DNA of 64,000 bases from Talpa occidentalis (GCF_014898055.3 NW_023603184.1:30420808-30484807); one strand, 5' to 3'. Counted from the stretch's first letter, positions 46,266 to 59,720 are shown. Made by a program: numbers and translations. Notes: generated by a model not told the origin, from the letters alone.

Positions 46266-48269
46266 AAGTGTTTTGTTTTCCAGCTGGTAGGAATATTGAA
46301 AGGATCCTGAGGCCTCTGAACCCTTCCCAAGATAGTAGCCACATGCTCTGAATATTCCCAGTAACCATGGATAAGACAAATCAAAGGAATGGATCTCTAA
46401 TAATGGAACTTCATCCACTGATGAGAGAAAGTATTTTTTTTCTCTTAGCACTGGTGGGTTCTTCAGATCTTAACACATAAATGATGCTCTATCAATTTTA
46501 CCTGTGGCCTACTAATGCCTTGTGGTTATGAATAACCAATAGAAGACAGAGACCTCACTCTTTCATTTATTACTGTTCAAGAATGTAATTTATCCTCATG
46601 TGTAATTTTGTAGTTGAGATTATCATGTAGTTTGCCCCATCACAGCCTCTTACTCCCTACATTCTGATGAACCACAAATGTGAGTACACATCATGAAATA
46701 TGCAAAGGAGGCACATTTGTGTTGGTTTTGTCATTTTGATTTGGAGGAACTCTGGGGCAAGCACCCAGGGCCCAGGCCAGGGCCAAGGCCATCCAAGAAC
46801 CAGTTGGAACCCAGGAGATACTCTTGCCAGATGTTACCCCTTTAAGATGAGTCCTGGAGAGTCTCCAAAGGTCAAGAAAGGGTCTTACTTGAGCACTGCA
46901 GCACTATTCTCTATTGAAAGAATTACTATTATGCACACAGAAATGTCAGAGCCCTGTACAGGGTAATCACATTTCTCCATTCCAACCTGCATACTGAAAA
47001 TGGAATCCCTGCCATGCAACAGTGAAATCCTTCACTTGACCCCATTGTGTTCAAATTCATAGACAAACATTACTGATCATTTTGTTTCACTCCAAGAGTG
47101 TGGAATCGACCAGTGCAGAGAGCTATTTCTCTTTGCTGAGCACCGAGAGAAGATGATAAATGGTTACAGGGAAAGATCTGTATTCTGAGAGACTTTTAGT
47201 GATTCCTGAGAACCCCCTTGCACCTCAAAAGCCCCTAAGGAGCCTTGGGAGTGGTGGAGAAGGCATTTCATCAGTGCTCTTAGTCAGATTGGTGAAGTTA
47301 TGGACAGAGCTCTCCTTTACTAATGTAGCCAAGGGAAGAATGCCAAAGGAATGGTCCTTCATTTAAACGAACTAGAGAATATTGGAAACGAAAATGGAAA
47401 TCAATCTTTTCTGAAAATGAAAAATGGTCTGACCAACGATCCTATCATATCAATAACTGTGGCTAGGCTAGAGTCTGTTGACATGAATTTTAGGAAAGGC
47501 TGATCTCAGGATCGTTCCTTTTGAATACTCTCTCTCCTCTTGCTTCCTCCTTCTTCACCTAATGTCCAATCTGAATAATGTTCTCATGGGAACTTTCTAA
47601 TGACTTTTTTTGACATTAGATATGACATTTTAACAGAGTCCTGACCACAGACCTTATCTTGGAAATCAGATGTTTGATGGGCAGTGGAGAAATTCTCATT
47701 TGGCACTATTGCATAGGTCTCTATTATATAAACTTTTGTAATTAATTGTCACCAAAACAATTGTCAAACACAGACTAGATACATCAATGAACATACATAA
47801 TAGCTCGATGAGCATGATAAATGCTCACAAATCTGCCTGTTTGCATAAGAATATGTTGCTGACAATGTCTTCAGTTCATTGAAACCATGGTCTAAAATCC
47901 CAGGAAATATTTGAATGAATATGTGTAATTTGCTAGGAGATATACATGTTTAACATCCAGCCATTACTAAGTTCAATTTCTTAGCACTGGGAATAGAGAA
48001 ATGAGCAAGAAAAAGATTCTTTCCACAGGGCATCCTAGATCTACTTCAGCCCTCCTTAATCTTGGAGTCATTTCCATAAGCCTGAATCTTAAGAAAACCC
48101 AGCTCTCCAAATAATTTCCCTTAGGGACTCTGTCATATATCAGAAAAAGTCCTTGAACCACTGATAAATTTATAAAAGCATGGAATATCAGAATGAAATG
48201 GAAAAGTTTCAGGCAGTCATTGAACTTTGTGTCCCATAGAACATGAATTTTCTGTAAATGATGTAACTG
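46266..48269. other. Intergenic, nothing recognised
   Basis: The minus frame at 45951..46451 is antisense to an L1 at its low end and has no family signal beyond it. Confidence 0.45.
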
Positions 48270-48440
48270 TTCTATACATGTGCTGTTTGATGTCATAGCC
48301 ACCAGTGACACTTACTTATGATCACTTGACATTGAATCGGACAAGTGAGCAGATGATTTTTAAATGTTATTAAATTTAAATATACATTGCCACCTGGCTA
48401 GTGGATACAGTTTTGAACAGTATAGACTCCTCTAGACTGG
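48270..48440 (+). mobile_element. Ancient hAT-type MITE
   Basis: TTATTAAATTTAAATATACA followed by CCACCTGGCTAGTGGATACA and TTGAACAGTATAGAC. This is the pattern of mammalian elements with an ACATGTGGCTAGTGGCTAC end. The exact family is not named. Confidence 0.5.
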
Positions 48441-50887
48441 TTTTTGCTACTCAATTAGAATAGTCAAGGTTTTGGCTGATTTTTTGTTTGTTTTTCACTT
48501 AGCAGTTTAGGTGCTATGGGGATAGGCCATATGTTCTATATGAATGACCATTCAACAACCTCCATATTCAATGAGAGAAATGTATTTATTCACTCAATTA
48601 GATAAGATTTATTGAACATTACTGTGGGCACAGCAATGGGATATGATGTACATGGACTTGGCCTGAGGGATCATTGGGTTTTAATATAAATATTCATCAG
48701 GGCTGGTAAGGGATATCATTTGGTGCCTTTATTGGAATGTTTTTTCCTACTCTCCTTCCCTTTCCCAGACACCAAATCTGAAGAATCAGAAACTTTTGGC
48801 TGCTCATGTCTTAAAGCAAACAGAGATCAGGCACTATCTCTGTTTTGTAAAAGGGGACTCCCATGTCCTGATGTGACTGAAAATATAGAGTGTTTAATTT
48901 CCTGTAGAAAAATATTAAAAAGCCCACACAGGAAAGATTAAGAGGCATTTCTCATGAGGCTTAACTCACTGGGGAGGTATTATTTACAGAAATAAATAAA
49001 AATTTATGAAAAATGACAAGGATTTTATCTATTTTCTTTTCCAATATCTGTACTTTGGAAGAAGATGGAGTGATAGTTCTGGTACAGCAATTTGCCCTCT
49101 GGAACTATCAAACATTGTAGATGCTAGGTAGGATTTATTTAATTATGGTCATGTATCATTACCTTCGTGGTCACTCAAAATTTATGGTTATTCTTTTAAA
49201 TAAAGATTTTTTAAAATGACACCCAAATGCCTCAAAGTTCTCAAGTCTGTTGGAGTTATTCTTTGTTTAATATTAAAATAAAAATAAGTTATACTCCTGT
49301 TGTGCGTAACAGAGAGAGTTCCAGTTTTAACATATCTTTCCTTTGTAGTTTAAAAGTGTTTATTTCATTTTTTGGGGGGTGAGCCATACTTACGTTCTTG
49401 AAAGCATGGGAAAAGGGAGAAGAGGTGTTTGGAAGTATTCTCAAGAGGCTTTGAGAACTAAGTCATCATACCAGTGGGTCCTAATTTTCAAGGTCCCCCA
49501 AAGATAGAGTGTTTTACTAGGCTGCTGCTAGAATTCAGGATCATCCCCTAACTGGGGACAGGTTGAGAAGAAGTCAGTGCTAAAGACCTATTTCCACGAA
49601 GCCTGGGTAGATCAGACCCTTTGGGAATCTGTTTTGGAAGAGCATCTAATGATCCACCCTGGTAATTTTTCAACACTGCCAAGTAATCTCCCAGAGCCAG
49701 AGATTTTAGCAGGCAGTGCATGAGGTGGCTTTACATTGCTTTAATTAAAAGAAAAAAAAAAAAAAGAAAAAAAAACTTTAAATAATGAAAACACACAAAT
49801 TTTTTGTAATTGTAAAAATGTTGGAAGCCTCCTATAAAATATACAAACAATATAGAAATGTATGAGAAAGCAAAACTTATTTGAAAGTGCAAGGACAACC
49901 AGCATTCATTTTGGGTGACAATCCTGAGATAGCTCTGTGCTTACCTGGGGGCACCTGCTTACTCCTACACTCATTTTTACATAATGAGATCATTTTAAAT
50001 TTTTGGAGATCTTTTTAATTCTTAATTTCTCTTTTAATTTTTATTTCATCCTGTATTTCCCATTTTTTCCCCACCAGTTGAGATATTAATAGCTTGGGAT
50101 GTGCATTTCCCAACATACTCCTTCTTCATAAAACAACAGGCAATCCCATCAAATAAAGATTTACCCAAAATGGAGGATTTTGTTAATTTCAAAAAAATTT
50201 GTTTCATTTAATATACATATATTTCTTTGAATTTAGCTCTCCTTACTTAACATTTCTTAACAGAATGATTCTTCTAGGTCATCTGGAAAGCCATCTAATT
50301 CATTATTTTTAACGGCAGGGTAATAGTCTATGGCAGAAGTTCTCCAAATTCCTCCATTCATGATACACTTACTGGCTCAGTAATATTTTTCACAGCATCC
50401 ATAGGCCAAAGAAATGCTCAACGCTTTTATCAGTTACTTAGTTCAATACAACTGAGTAGCAATTTGAAATAATGATAGAAGTAAATGAGTGAACAGATAA
50501 CATTTAAATTTAATTCTAAAACAACGATACTTACTTATAGTATACCTAAGCCTGTTGTGTTTCAAACTTTGGAATCAGATTGGACACCAGCACCTTCATT
50601 TCCTGTTCCACATTGATTTTTTTGTGCGATATTTGTTTTATATTACAGGAGCTGCCAGCTTCTTAAGATATGACATCGGCAAAAGAAGAATAGCATGATT
50701 CAGTATTGAAACTATCAAGTTAGTTGTTCATGCCATGTCCAACAGATGTCAAATATTAGAGTTTCCTAGAAAACTTTAACTTTCTTGTGGTGTCCCTCTG
50801 AGTTTGCTGCACTGCCCCAGGTCCTCTTCATGGGCAGTTTGGGAGCCAGGGGTTTGTGGTAGGGATGTTTAAACATTTTTAGCTCTT
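48441..50887. other. Intergenic, with an L2-like trace
   Basis: An L2-like TTTATTGAACATTACTGTGG occurs near 48609. Nothing else firm. Confidence 0.45.
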
Positions 50888-50901
50888 AAGAAGCTAATTG
50901 A

Positions 50902-51168
50902 GGGCCTCCCCCGTGGCGCAGCAGTTGAACGCTGGGTTGCGAAGCTGCCCGCAGCCTCTGCAGCACTGGTTCGATCCCAGGCCACGGGGTGAGAGTCCCA
51001 CATGGCGCGCAGACCTCTCCTGCCACCCTCTGCTCCCCTCAGTAGTGTATTTCGTCAGTCTGCCTGTTCTGTTCCCGCTCTGGCTCTGGTGAATTCTCTT
51101 ACCCTCCCGCGTTTCTGACTGTGCCCAGTGCTTGTATAAATAAATAAAAAATAAATCTTTTAAAAAAA
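50902..51168 (+). mobile_element. tRNA-derived SINE, plus
   Basis: The only copy to the right of the gene. Perfect 14-base duplication AAGAAGCTAATTGA at 50888..50901 and 51169..51182. Confidence 0.93.
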
Positions 51169-51313
51169 AAGAAGCTAATTGAATGTTTAAAGTAAAAATA
51201 ATAGCAATGTGCTGTGGGGTTTATAGCATATGTAGAATTAAAACTTATGACAAGAGCATGATGGGTAGGGTGGCAGAACATGGACGTATTTGGTTGTAAA
51301 GGTTTTACATTAT

Positions 51314-51525
51314 AGTTGTGCATCACTTAAGGACAGGGAAATATTCTGAGCAATGCATCCATAGGCAATTTTGTCACTGTGCAAATATCATAGATGGAAC
51401 TACACACACCTGGATGGTAGAGTTACTGCATACCTGGGCTGTATGGTAAAGCCTATTGACACCGCCAGTGTCTATGCAACCTGTTGTTGATGGAAGCATC
51501 GTTAAGTGAGGCATGGCTGATATGG
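51314..51525 (+). mobile_element. Non-autonomous Tigger-type (TcMar) DNA element
   Basis: The left end GTGCATCACTTAAGGA and right end TCGTTAAGTGAGGCATGGCTG are inverted copies of the Tigger-type terminus, with TA at both outer edges. The interior (GGATGGTAGAGTTACTGCAT, CTGTATGGTAAAGCCTATTG) matches the Tigger1 5' region. No transposase remains. Confidence 0.68.
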
Positions 51526-51719
51526 GAAGAGGCCCATTACTTTTACAAACAAGAGACACTAATGCTAGATCACAAAACAAGCCTCATTAAATTTTAGATC
51601 ATATAGTATGTACTCTGTGTGTTAAATAAATTTTAAATGATTGAAACAATAAAGATGAGCTCTAAGGCTGCAAAGGAATTAAATTAGGAGTCCGCAATAG
51701 AAAGATCCTGGAAAGATGC

Positions 51720-52520
51720 CAAATATCGGAACTTAATACACTTTTAAGTAACTCATAGGTCAAAGGGAAAAGCATAGAGAAATTAGAAATACTTTGAAGT
51801 GAATGAAAATGGAAAGAATATATATCGCAATCTGTAAACTATAGCCAAAGAACTGCTTTGCAGGAAATTTGTGTGCTTAAATTTCTCCTTAGAAAAAAAG
51901 ACAGTTCTAAAATCAATCACCTAAACTTACATCTTAGGAAGCTAGCAAACAAGAAGCAAGTTAAACCAAAGAAAATAAAAGCAAGGCAACAAAATATAAT
52001 AATTATAAAGAAGGGAGTAATAAGTTAATATAGCAGAAAAAGAATAATGATGGTGAAATGTAATGAAGCACAGCTGGTTCTTTAAACGTATATATAAAAC
52101 TGGTAAACCTACAGTGAGCCTGTGGAAGAGAAAAATTACACATTTCCAATATCAGGAAAGCTAGGTGTTCATGATGACAGATTTTCAGATATTAAGTATA
52201 ATTTGGTAACGTACCACCAAATTCAGTCAGTAAATTAAAAATTTAAATAAAATGTGATCATTCCTTGAAAGATATGTTACCAAACTGGCAAAACTGTCTG
52301 TTCTATATCAATCAAGAAAATTAAATAATAACTAAAAATTTTCCATAAAGAGAACTCAAGATTCAGATAACTTCTCTCATAAATTCTACTAAACTTTTAA
52401 AAACAAAATAATAGCAGTCTTATACAAACTCATTTTATGAGTCCAAGTCATTTTCAGGCCCAAATTACCCTGACCTAAAATCAGTCATTACATAAAAAGG
52501 AACCTATATACTAAGTATAA
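51720..52520 (+). mobile_element. Old L1 ORF2 fragment
   Basis: ORF2-type landmarks: AGCTGGTTCTTTAAACG, TACCAAACTGGCAAAACTGT, TCTCATAAATTCTACTAAAC, and CCAAATTACCCTGACC. Broken frames. Confidence 0.6.
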
Positions 52521-53129
52521 ATGTAAATGGGTACACTTAATTACATGGAAATTATATTACATTAAAGCTGATTAAAATAAAAAAATAGCATGTCAGATGG
52601 TGGGGTGTTTACTAGGGGAAAATAACTGGAAAAGAGTGATTGAGAATGACAGATGTGATGAGGATTCAACTTTTAACTGACCAGGGAAAGTCTCAAGGAG
52701 AAGGTGAAAACCTGATAAAGGAGGAGAAAAAAAATTTTAAGAGATCTAGAAAATACAAAGAAAGCAACAATTCATGGTTGACCGCTTGATGAGACTATTT
52801 CCAGAAATATTTTTTCTGTTTTTTTATAATTCTATTTTTATATGATGATCATCACTTATCATAATTGATTTCTAAATTTGTTGTAGTTGTTTTAATATTT
52901 TAACATTTCCCTGATAATTTTCCACTTTTTATTTATTTTTTTCAATTGCGGCAACATCGATATACAACTTTGTGTCTTAGAAGTAGAGGATCTCCCCCTT
53001 CAGGAGTTGTCAGTTTTGAATCAGCTGATATTATCAATCTAAAGTGTTTTTGCTTGAAGCTATTATGGATGCTATGTGCCCCCAGAGATTTCATTTTTAA
53101 AAACATCTTTTAAACTTTTTTACTTGAAT

Positions 53130-54060
53130 GACAACTTAGATTGGTTTAATATTTGTGATTCATACCCATTTACCCTTATAATTTCTAGACATTTCTCTAT
53201 TGTCTTCTTGACAAGTCTGTCTGAGATGCCTGTCTGATTTCCATCTTCACTTTTAAGTGACTTTACTTTTATGTTTTGCTCATATATCTGAAGACTGTTG
53301 AAATTTTTAATCCTTAAGTTCAGTAATAGTCAGGATCTGTTATTGATAGTCTGTATAAATTTTTTTTTAGTAGTTAGTGCACTGTTTTTACTGCAGATTT
53401 TGACTTGCAGATTATTATTTTTGTTTCAAGGAATTGTCCCGTGTTCAATCTTCAAATAAATGTATATATTTTATATTGTTTTGGTTGGGAGACATTTCAG
53501 TTCCTAATATCTTAATGTGAGAATGACTTTCTTTGATATCTATGTCTTCTGTTTACACCATTTTCTCCCTTCTATTTTATTCTATTCATTCATCATTATC
53601 CCATTATATTTCCCTTCTGTGTTCATTTAAGTTTTAGCTATATCTGATCTGTCCATCTAATTTCTAATTTATAAGTAGTGCTTGGATCTCTTTTTATTTC
53701 CTTAGCTTTAAAATTTATATATATTTTTTCCATTCTGCTACTTCATTTTCTTAGTCTTTAAGTTCTTATTTTACTTAATTCACATTTATTAAGTAGCTCT
53801 AAAAAACTCAGCAGTTCCAAGTAATTTGCTTCTGTATCTTATACTATATGATTTTTCAGAATAGGTTCTTTGACAGTTCTTGCATACTTTATGGATTGTT
53901 TTTCTTTGAATGAATTCTCCTGAAATCTCTCACTTTATCTGGGAATTGTTTCTTCTTCTGATTGAGGTTTAGATAATTTGTTTTCATCACCTTTCGGGAG
54001 ACTACGTATTCTTTGCATCTTGATCTAAATGTTAGTTACTTAGGGAGGTTTTTCTCTTAT
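53130..54060 (-). mobile_element. Probable old L1 fragment, minus
   Basis: T-rich decayed sequence with scattered likeness to reverse L1M 5' regions. Assignment uncertain. Confidence 0.35.
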
Positions 54061-56120
54061 TCCCCAATTTAAATTAGGATGCCAATATTATTCATTTCCC
54101 CCAGAACTTTGGTCTTTCCCCTTGGAGAATGTGTGTTTTTCACCACAATTTGAAAATGAAAGCTCCTTATACCTTTGAAGTAATTTTCTCCCTCAAAAAT
54201 TCTATTAGGTACTTTTTTGTTTGTTTCAGCATTAGAAGATTTAGTCTTGAAACTGGCTCCCACTCCCCAACCACATGAATTTAAAAAAAAAAAACCCAAT
54301 TACTGTGACATTTTCAAATATTCTTATAGAAAATGTGTCATCTGTATAAACCACACAGAAAATATAGATAGCTTTGGGACATGATTAAGTGTCTAAAGGT
54401 CATTGGAAGTGTGCTGATTTTTATGGTTAGTTTATCTGATATTTGATCTTTTTTATTAAATTCTTACCAAACACTAAACAATTACCCCAATACCACTTAA
54501 GTAAAGAGTGTTTTTAGAGTATCACAAAAAAGATCTAAGGGACGAGATTGATGGTTAAAACAAAATCTGAAGTTCTTTTGTGCTTCTGTCTGAAAACAGA
54601 GGCTTATTTTACTATATCTTCCAAATCTACTCCATGCAAATTCTGAAAATGACTGACTTCATATTTTTCAGACTCTTTACACACACACACACATACATCC
54701 TTGTGTATAGCTCTGTAACTGCTTTTAATTTTGTACTGTCATTAGTACAGCTTAAGACTTGTGGCCACATAAAGAATGACCAGAATTTATGTGCTTGAGG
54801 AAAAGACATAAAAATATTTTAGTGATATATCTATCTAAAGCCAACTGAAAGGAAATTGAAAAATAAATGAAAGATTCAATCAAGCAGAGAAGTGATTAGT
54901 TGGCTCCACACTGGATAATTGTTTCAAAACACCATCCTCCCAAATTTACACAGTGTAAAAGGACCCATCAGAGAAGAGCAAAAATAAAATTATTTTGGGA
55001 GCAAATAAGATCTGTCATGTTTTATGGTGCATTTCTTTTATAGCATAAAACCCCTCGGATGCCAAAGGACTATTTTAAACTTTTGGTGCCAATATTGAGA
55101 AAATAAATCTTTAAAGTTTGGGTCAAAAAATCTTTGGCAAATGAAATGTTTTCCAATAATTTGTTTTTGACAAAATTAAAAAAGTACCTGATTAAAATGT
55201 CATCTTACAGATCATGAAAAATCATCTTTGAAGTTAGGTCACTGATACTTTCTGGCATTTAACTCAGAAGTAGTTCAAAGAATTGTGATATTGTAATGAC
55301 AAAATTTCTTCCATTCCCATTCTCATGTGTTTTCATGTAAACGAGGTCTCTCAGCTCCTATATCTTTTAAAATAACTACAAAAAATAGGAAGAGAATTAC
55401 TGTCAAGTATTTTTCCCTTTTATAATAAGAATTATCTATGGATACTGGAACTGATTAAAAATATCCTATTTATCTTGTTAAGAGATGCATTTCCAATAAA
55501 AATTTACTTTACATGCTCAATAATTATTTAACATAATACAACAAATTTATAATGTTTAATTGAACCTATTAATAATATTTGCAGAGATAATTCATTTCAG
55601 GAGAAAATATTGTGCTTTGAGTATTATTATACACAAAAAATTTTTAAAAATCATCTCTTTTTTTCAGAGAAGAATATAATGGGATAAATAAAAGACTCTC
55701 AGGCATAAAATGTAATGCATTATAATAAAACTTAAGGGAAAAACAATGTAAAACTTCAGACAGTTAAATATGAGGTTGTTCTTTTATTTTTTAAATGGAT
55801 GATCTCATTATTCATTGCCATGGTATTTCAATTCCAATGGATATATTTAAAAGAGCAATGTAATAACTTAAAAGGTCAATATTTACAACATACTGGCAAG
55901 TACATATTTTACAATTATTTAAACTTATGGGAAACATTATAGATATCACCTAAAAGAGGGTAGTGAGCTAAATCATCTTACTAAGTTATGTGGACTTGTA
56001 ATAATCTTACTTCATTTAAATTTTCTAATCTGAGAAAGAAGAGCTAATTATAACAAATTTACAGGGTACTTCTGTTAAGTGAAATAATAAATGCAAAGGT
56101 CCTGATATGAAATAAGTTTT
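54061..56120. other. Intergenic, AT-rich
   Basis: A short ACAC tract lies near 54680. No supported gene. Confidence 0.45.
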
Positions 56121-56184
56121 AGTAAATGTTAGTTCTTTTTTTTTTTTTTTTTTTTTATTTTTTTTTTTAGTAAATGTTAGTTCT
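56121..56184 (-). mobile_element. Poly(A)-only retro-insertion with 16-bp target-site duplication
   Basis: A T run with one A (56137..56168) lies between two perfect copies of AGTAAATGTTAGTTCT (56121..56136 and 56169..56184). On the minus strand this reads as target site, poly(A), target site. The plus-strand nick context is TTCT/AA. No body sequence is present. Confidence 0.8.
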
Positions 56185-57099
56185 AAAGTTCCATCCTTTT
56201 CTGATGTTTGCTCACATACCACAGGGAGTGTAGAGAGGCACCTCCATATTAGTGGGGGACAGTCTGAAGTTAGTACTAGCTGGGACAGCATGTTTGCTTA
56301 GCTTCTTTTCCTGCCCTGTCCTGCTCTTGTCAGATACCTTCTCCCTTAAGGAATCACTTACTCATGATTACCTCCCTCAAGCTCAGATATTCTAGGAATT
56401 TTACTTTAGACTGGAGAGAAGGGAAAAAATGAATTGTAGATTTTATCATTTTTTTAAGGTGGAATACGGGTGAAAAGATAATAAATTCTGTTTTGCTCCC
56501 TACCTTGAGAAATATGTCCATGATTTCTAAAATAGAAAGAAAACTAGACCAGTTCAGCAAAAGATATTACATGAAATAAATCAGTAGTTTTGTCAGTTTC
56601 AAACTCCAAAATTAACTTAGGGTTGCTGCTTTTCATACCTTGGTATCACCCTGGTCTGAGCCACCTCACCTGCACAGCTGGTAATAGTTAGAGTTTTCTA
56701 ATTGTGATTTTTGCATCCTGTATCCCCATTCCATAGTCTATTTGCAACACAAAGTGATCCTGTAAAACATAAATCAGGTCATTTGTTCTTCTATTTAAAA
56801 TCCCTGAGTAACTTTTTTTTGTCTCTCAGAATAAAAGTCAAGGTCTTTAAAAACATCCTTATAAGGGTAGTATATACATATATATATCCTTATAACTCTA
56901 GGATAATGTTCAAAAGACAAAAGTATTAAGATAAAAATAGTTACAATAATTTGTCAATTCATACACAATAGAAAAAATGTAAGCTGTGATATTAAAGTTA
57001 AAAAATGTATAGATCTTTTGTATGTGATGTATGTGATGAAATTAAGTTCTTATCAGCTCGAAATAGACTTATTACTCTAAGATAGTTTATATAAATTTA
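56185..57099. other. Intergenic, AT-rich
   Basis: No supported gene. The right part may be decayed L1. Confidence 0.45.
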
Positions 57100-57795
57100 T
57101 TGGAACTTAATAAATAGCAGAATCAGAAAAGATAAAGAGAAAAGAATCAAAACAGAAATTATTAAATCTCAAAGGAAGACAGAGAGGTAGGCACAAAGGA
57201 TCCACAAAACAGAAAATAATTAACACGATGGCAATAGCAGGCCCTTACCCATCAATAATAACTTTAAATATAAATGGACTAAATTCTCTAATCAAGAGAC
57301 ATATAGTTGCTGAATGGATAAAAAAAAGAAAATATTATTACAAATATTAATACATACTGCTTACAAGGAACTCATTTCAGCTTTAAGGACACATATAGAC
57401 AGAAAAGATAGGAGGAAAAGAGATATTTCATGCAAATAGAAATTGAAAAGAGAATGATACATATGCTTGTATATGACAGTAGTGTTTAAATCAAAATAAA
57501 AAGTCATATAATAATAAAAGGGTCAGTTAATTAGTGTCAATTAGTCAAGAAGATATAACTATTATAAATATTTATGTTCAATGTCAGAGTACCTAATTAT
57601 ATAAAACATATCAACAGATACAAAGATAGAAATATAAAGAAATAAAATAATAAGAGAGCACTTTAATATCCCAGTTTTAACAATGGCTAGATCATCTAGA
57701 TGGAAAATCAAGAAGTAAATATTGGATTTGACTATACATCAGAGGCCAAAGGACTAAAATTTATATAAACATTCCATCTAATAGCATCAATATCT
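57100..57795 (+). mobile_element. L1 ORF2 (endonuclease part), left of the KLHL2 retrocopy
   Basis: Landmarks: CAATAATAACTTTAAATATA, TGGACTAAATTCTCTAATCA, GAACATTCCATCTAAT-type end. Together with 59721..61230 it forms one L1 that was split by the retrocopy. Confidence 0.68.
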
Positions 57796-57838
57796 ATTCT
57801 TCTGAATTTCTCAATCTCAGTATTGAACAAGTATGCAG

Positions 57839-57869
57839 CTTAATCTCAAGTGACAAACTTGAGATTAAG
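57839..57869. repeat. 12-bp perfect hairpin at the 5' edge of the KLHL2 retrocopy
   Basis: CTTAATCTCAAG, seven-base loop TGACAAA, CTTGAGATTAAG. Confidence 0.9.
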
Positions 57870-59673
57870 TGTGGAGTATTATGACTTTTAAGGAAGAGCA
57901 CTGGCACCAAGGCCCAAAGGACTTCCAGCAGATGTAGGGCTGGCTTTGCTTTTGCTGTCATTGGTTTTAATGGCTCCTTAAGAGTATGCGCTGTGGATCC
58001 CTATCAGTGTACCAGTGTCATGAAGATGTGGAACCAGCATTACTAACATGTGAGACCACAGAAGTAGGTTGGGGGTGACTGTGTTAAACAGATTATCATC
58101 TACTGTAAGAGGCTTTGATGGGAACACAGTTTTATCATCTGTGGAAGCATATAACTCAAATATTATGACTTGTTTCATGGGGCTTCCATGGATATGAAAA
58201 GGAGCAAAGTTTGGCTCATCATTGTCATGGGAGGTTTGCTCTATGCTGGACTACAAAGCAGAAATGAGTGCTGGGAGGAATGGAGCAAGTATTGGTGTGT
58301 TAAGCAACTTACTCTATGCTATAAGGGGTCATAATAGCCCTTTAATACAAAAAATGTATTGAAGTGTGTAATCCATACACCAGTACATGGAGACAGGTTG
58401 CTGATATGAGCAAGTGCAGAAGAAATGCAGTTTGTGCAGTTAATGGTCTGTTATATGTAGTTTGAGGGAATGGTGGTTCCTATACCTTGGCATCAGTAGC
58501 CAATTATAGCTCAACAATTGGTAAATCAAAAGTTATATCATCTTGTATGAGCATAAGGAGAAGTTATGCAGGGATTGTAGTTACTGATAAATCATTATGA
58601 GCCTGCAGGACATTCTGACATATTTAAACATGAAAAACAGATTTGAACAAGTATTTATAAGTGATGAGTATCAAACACTTCTCCACTTGTAGCTGTACTT
58701 TAAGTCTCACCAGAAGATAACATCGTCTGCCTTTGTGGGACTCAGACACAGGAAGAAGCACCATGTAGACTTTTTCTGCAATAAGCAGCAACTGACTGAA
58801 TTTTAATAAGAAACCTGGTCTGCAGGACTTACTCTGTAGTCTTTACACTACAGTTGCTTTCATAAAGACTAGTTCTTATCAACCTTGAATGACTTGATTA
58901 TTTTGCTGAAGGAGGACAAGTAATATGTTTTCTTATAAAATATAAAAAAACTTATAAATTAAATTTTATCTTATTCTTCTTTTGAAGAAAAGTATACATA
59001 GTAATAGAAGAATTTTGAACAGGTATTAAAGACTAATTATACAAACTAGTTGAGGGATAAAATTGCTTACTTTTGTAAAATATCATTGGTTACATGAGTA
59101 TATTAAGCTGTGTGAATATAAATGTGTGTCTATATGTTTTCCTTTAAATATATTTGAAGATATGTTTGAAACTTGATTATTTTTCTTATAACTGGCACAT
59201 CACTTTGAATCATGTCTATAAAACAGAGTTGCATTTTTTGATATTTAGCAATGCTTAGCAAAACTTTAAAATGCCACTTCTGAGGAATGAACATGATATA
59301 ATACACTTGAATATGTGATGCCAAAGTGATGCCAACCTTTTTGAAATAAAATCTAGATTATTCTTATTTATCATTTTCTTTAGTTTTATCTTGGTGATGT
59401 TTTGGTGTGATTTTTTTTCTTAATACTTTGACATGAAATTACCGCAGGCTTTTGATGAGTAGAATGACTTTATGAAATTTGACTGAATTTTCAAGGTCTT
59501 AAGATTTTTTTTTCTGTGTTTAAATTTAGCTGATATTTGCAGAACAGAGAACTTTCTGTGAGTAGTCAAGTGTATTGATCAGCTATATCTTTTCTGAAGT
59601 CTTTGATTAATCTCATGTTTTAAATGACCAAAGCATATCTTTCTTGAATTATCTTTGAATAAAGTTTGTATGT

Positions 59674-59711
59674 CACACACACCCACCCACCCACCCCTCC
59701 CACACACACAC
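59674..59711. repeat. CA/CCCA-rich tail of the KLHL2 retrocopy
   Basis: CACACACACCCACCCACC followed by CACACACA, sitting exactly where an A tail is expected, between the AATAAA and the target-site repeat. Confidence 0.8.
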
Positions 59712-59720
59712 ATTCTTCTG

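Larger units (their letters stand above)
57805..59711 (+). pseudogene. Processed pseudogene of a kelch-like gene, closest to KLHL2
   Basis: Intron-less, 5'-truncated copy of the C-terminal kelch repeats. KLHL proteins are BTB-kelch adaptors that bring substrates to CUL3 ubiquitin ligase; this copy lacks BTB and BACK and cannot work. From about 57860, broken frames give SVEYYDF, then VLNRLSSTVRGFDG, NLLYAI and WRQVADMSKCRRNA, then CAVNGLLYVV, SSCMS and RSYAGI before a stop at 58598..58600. The SSCMS ending fits KLHL2 better than KLHL3 from memory. One kelch repeat is partly deleted, and there are several stops and frameshifts. A long 3' UTR follows with AATAAA at 59658..59663 and a CA/CCCA-rich tail. 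A 9-base direct repeat ATTCTTCTG (57796..57804 and 59712..59720) brackets it inside an L1. The first 55 bases are unassigned. Confidence 0.83.

Noticed and set aside
45951..46451. 166-codon minus frame
   Set aside because: It is partly antisense to an L1 ORF2 remnant and shows no family signal.
57978..58178. 66-codon minus frame
   Set aside because: It is antisense to the kelch-repeat pseudogene.
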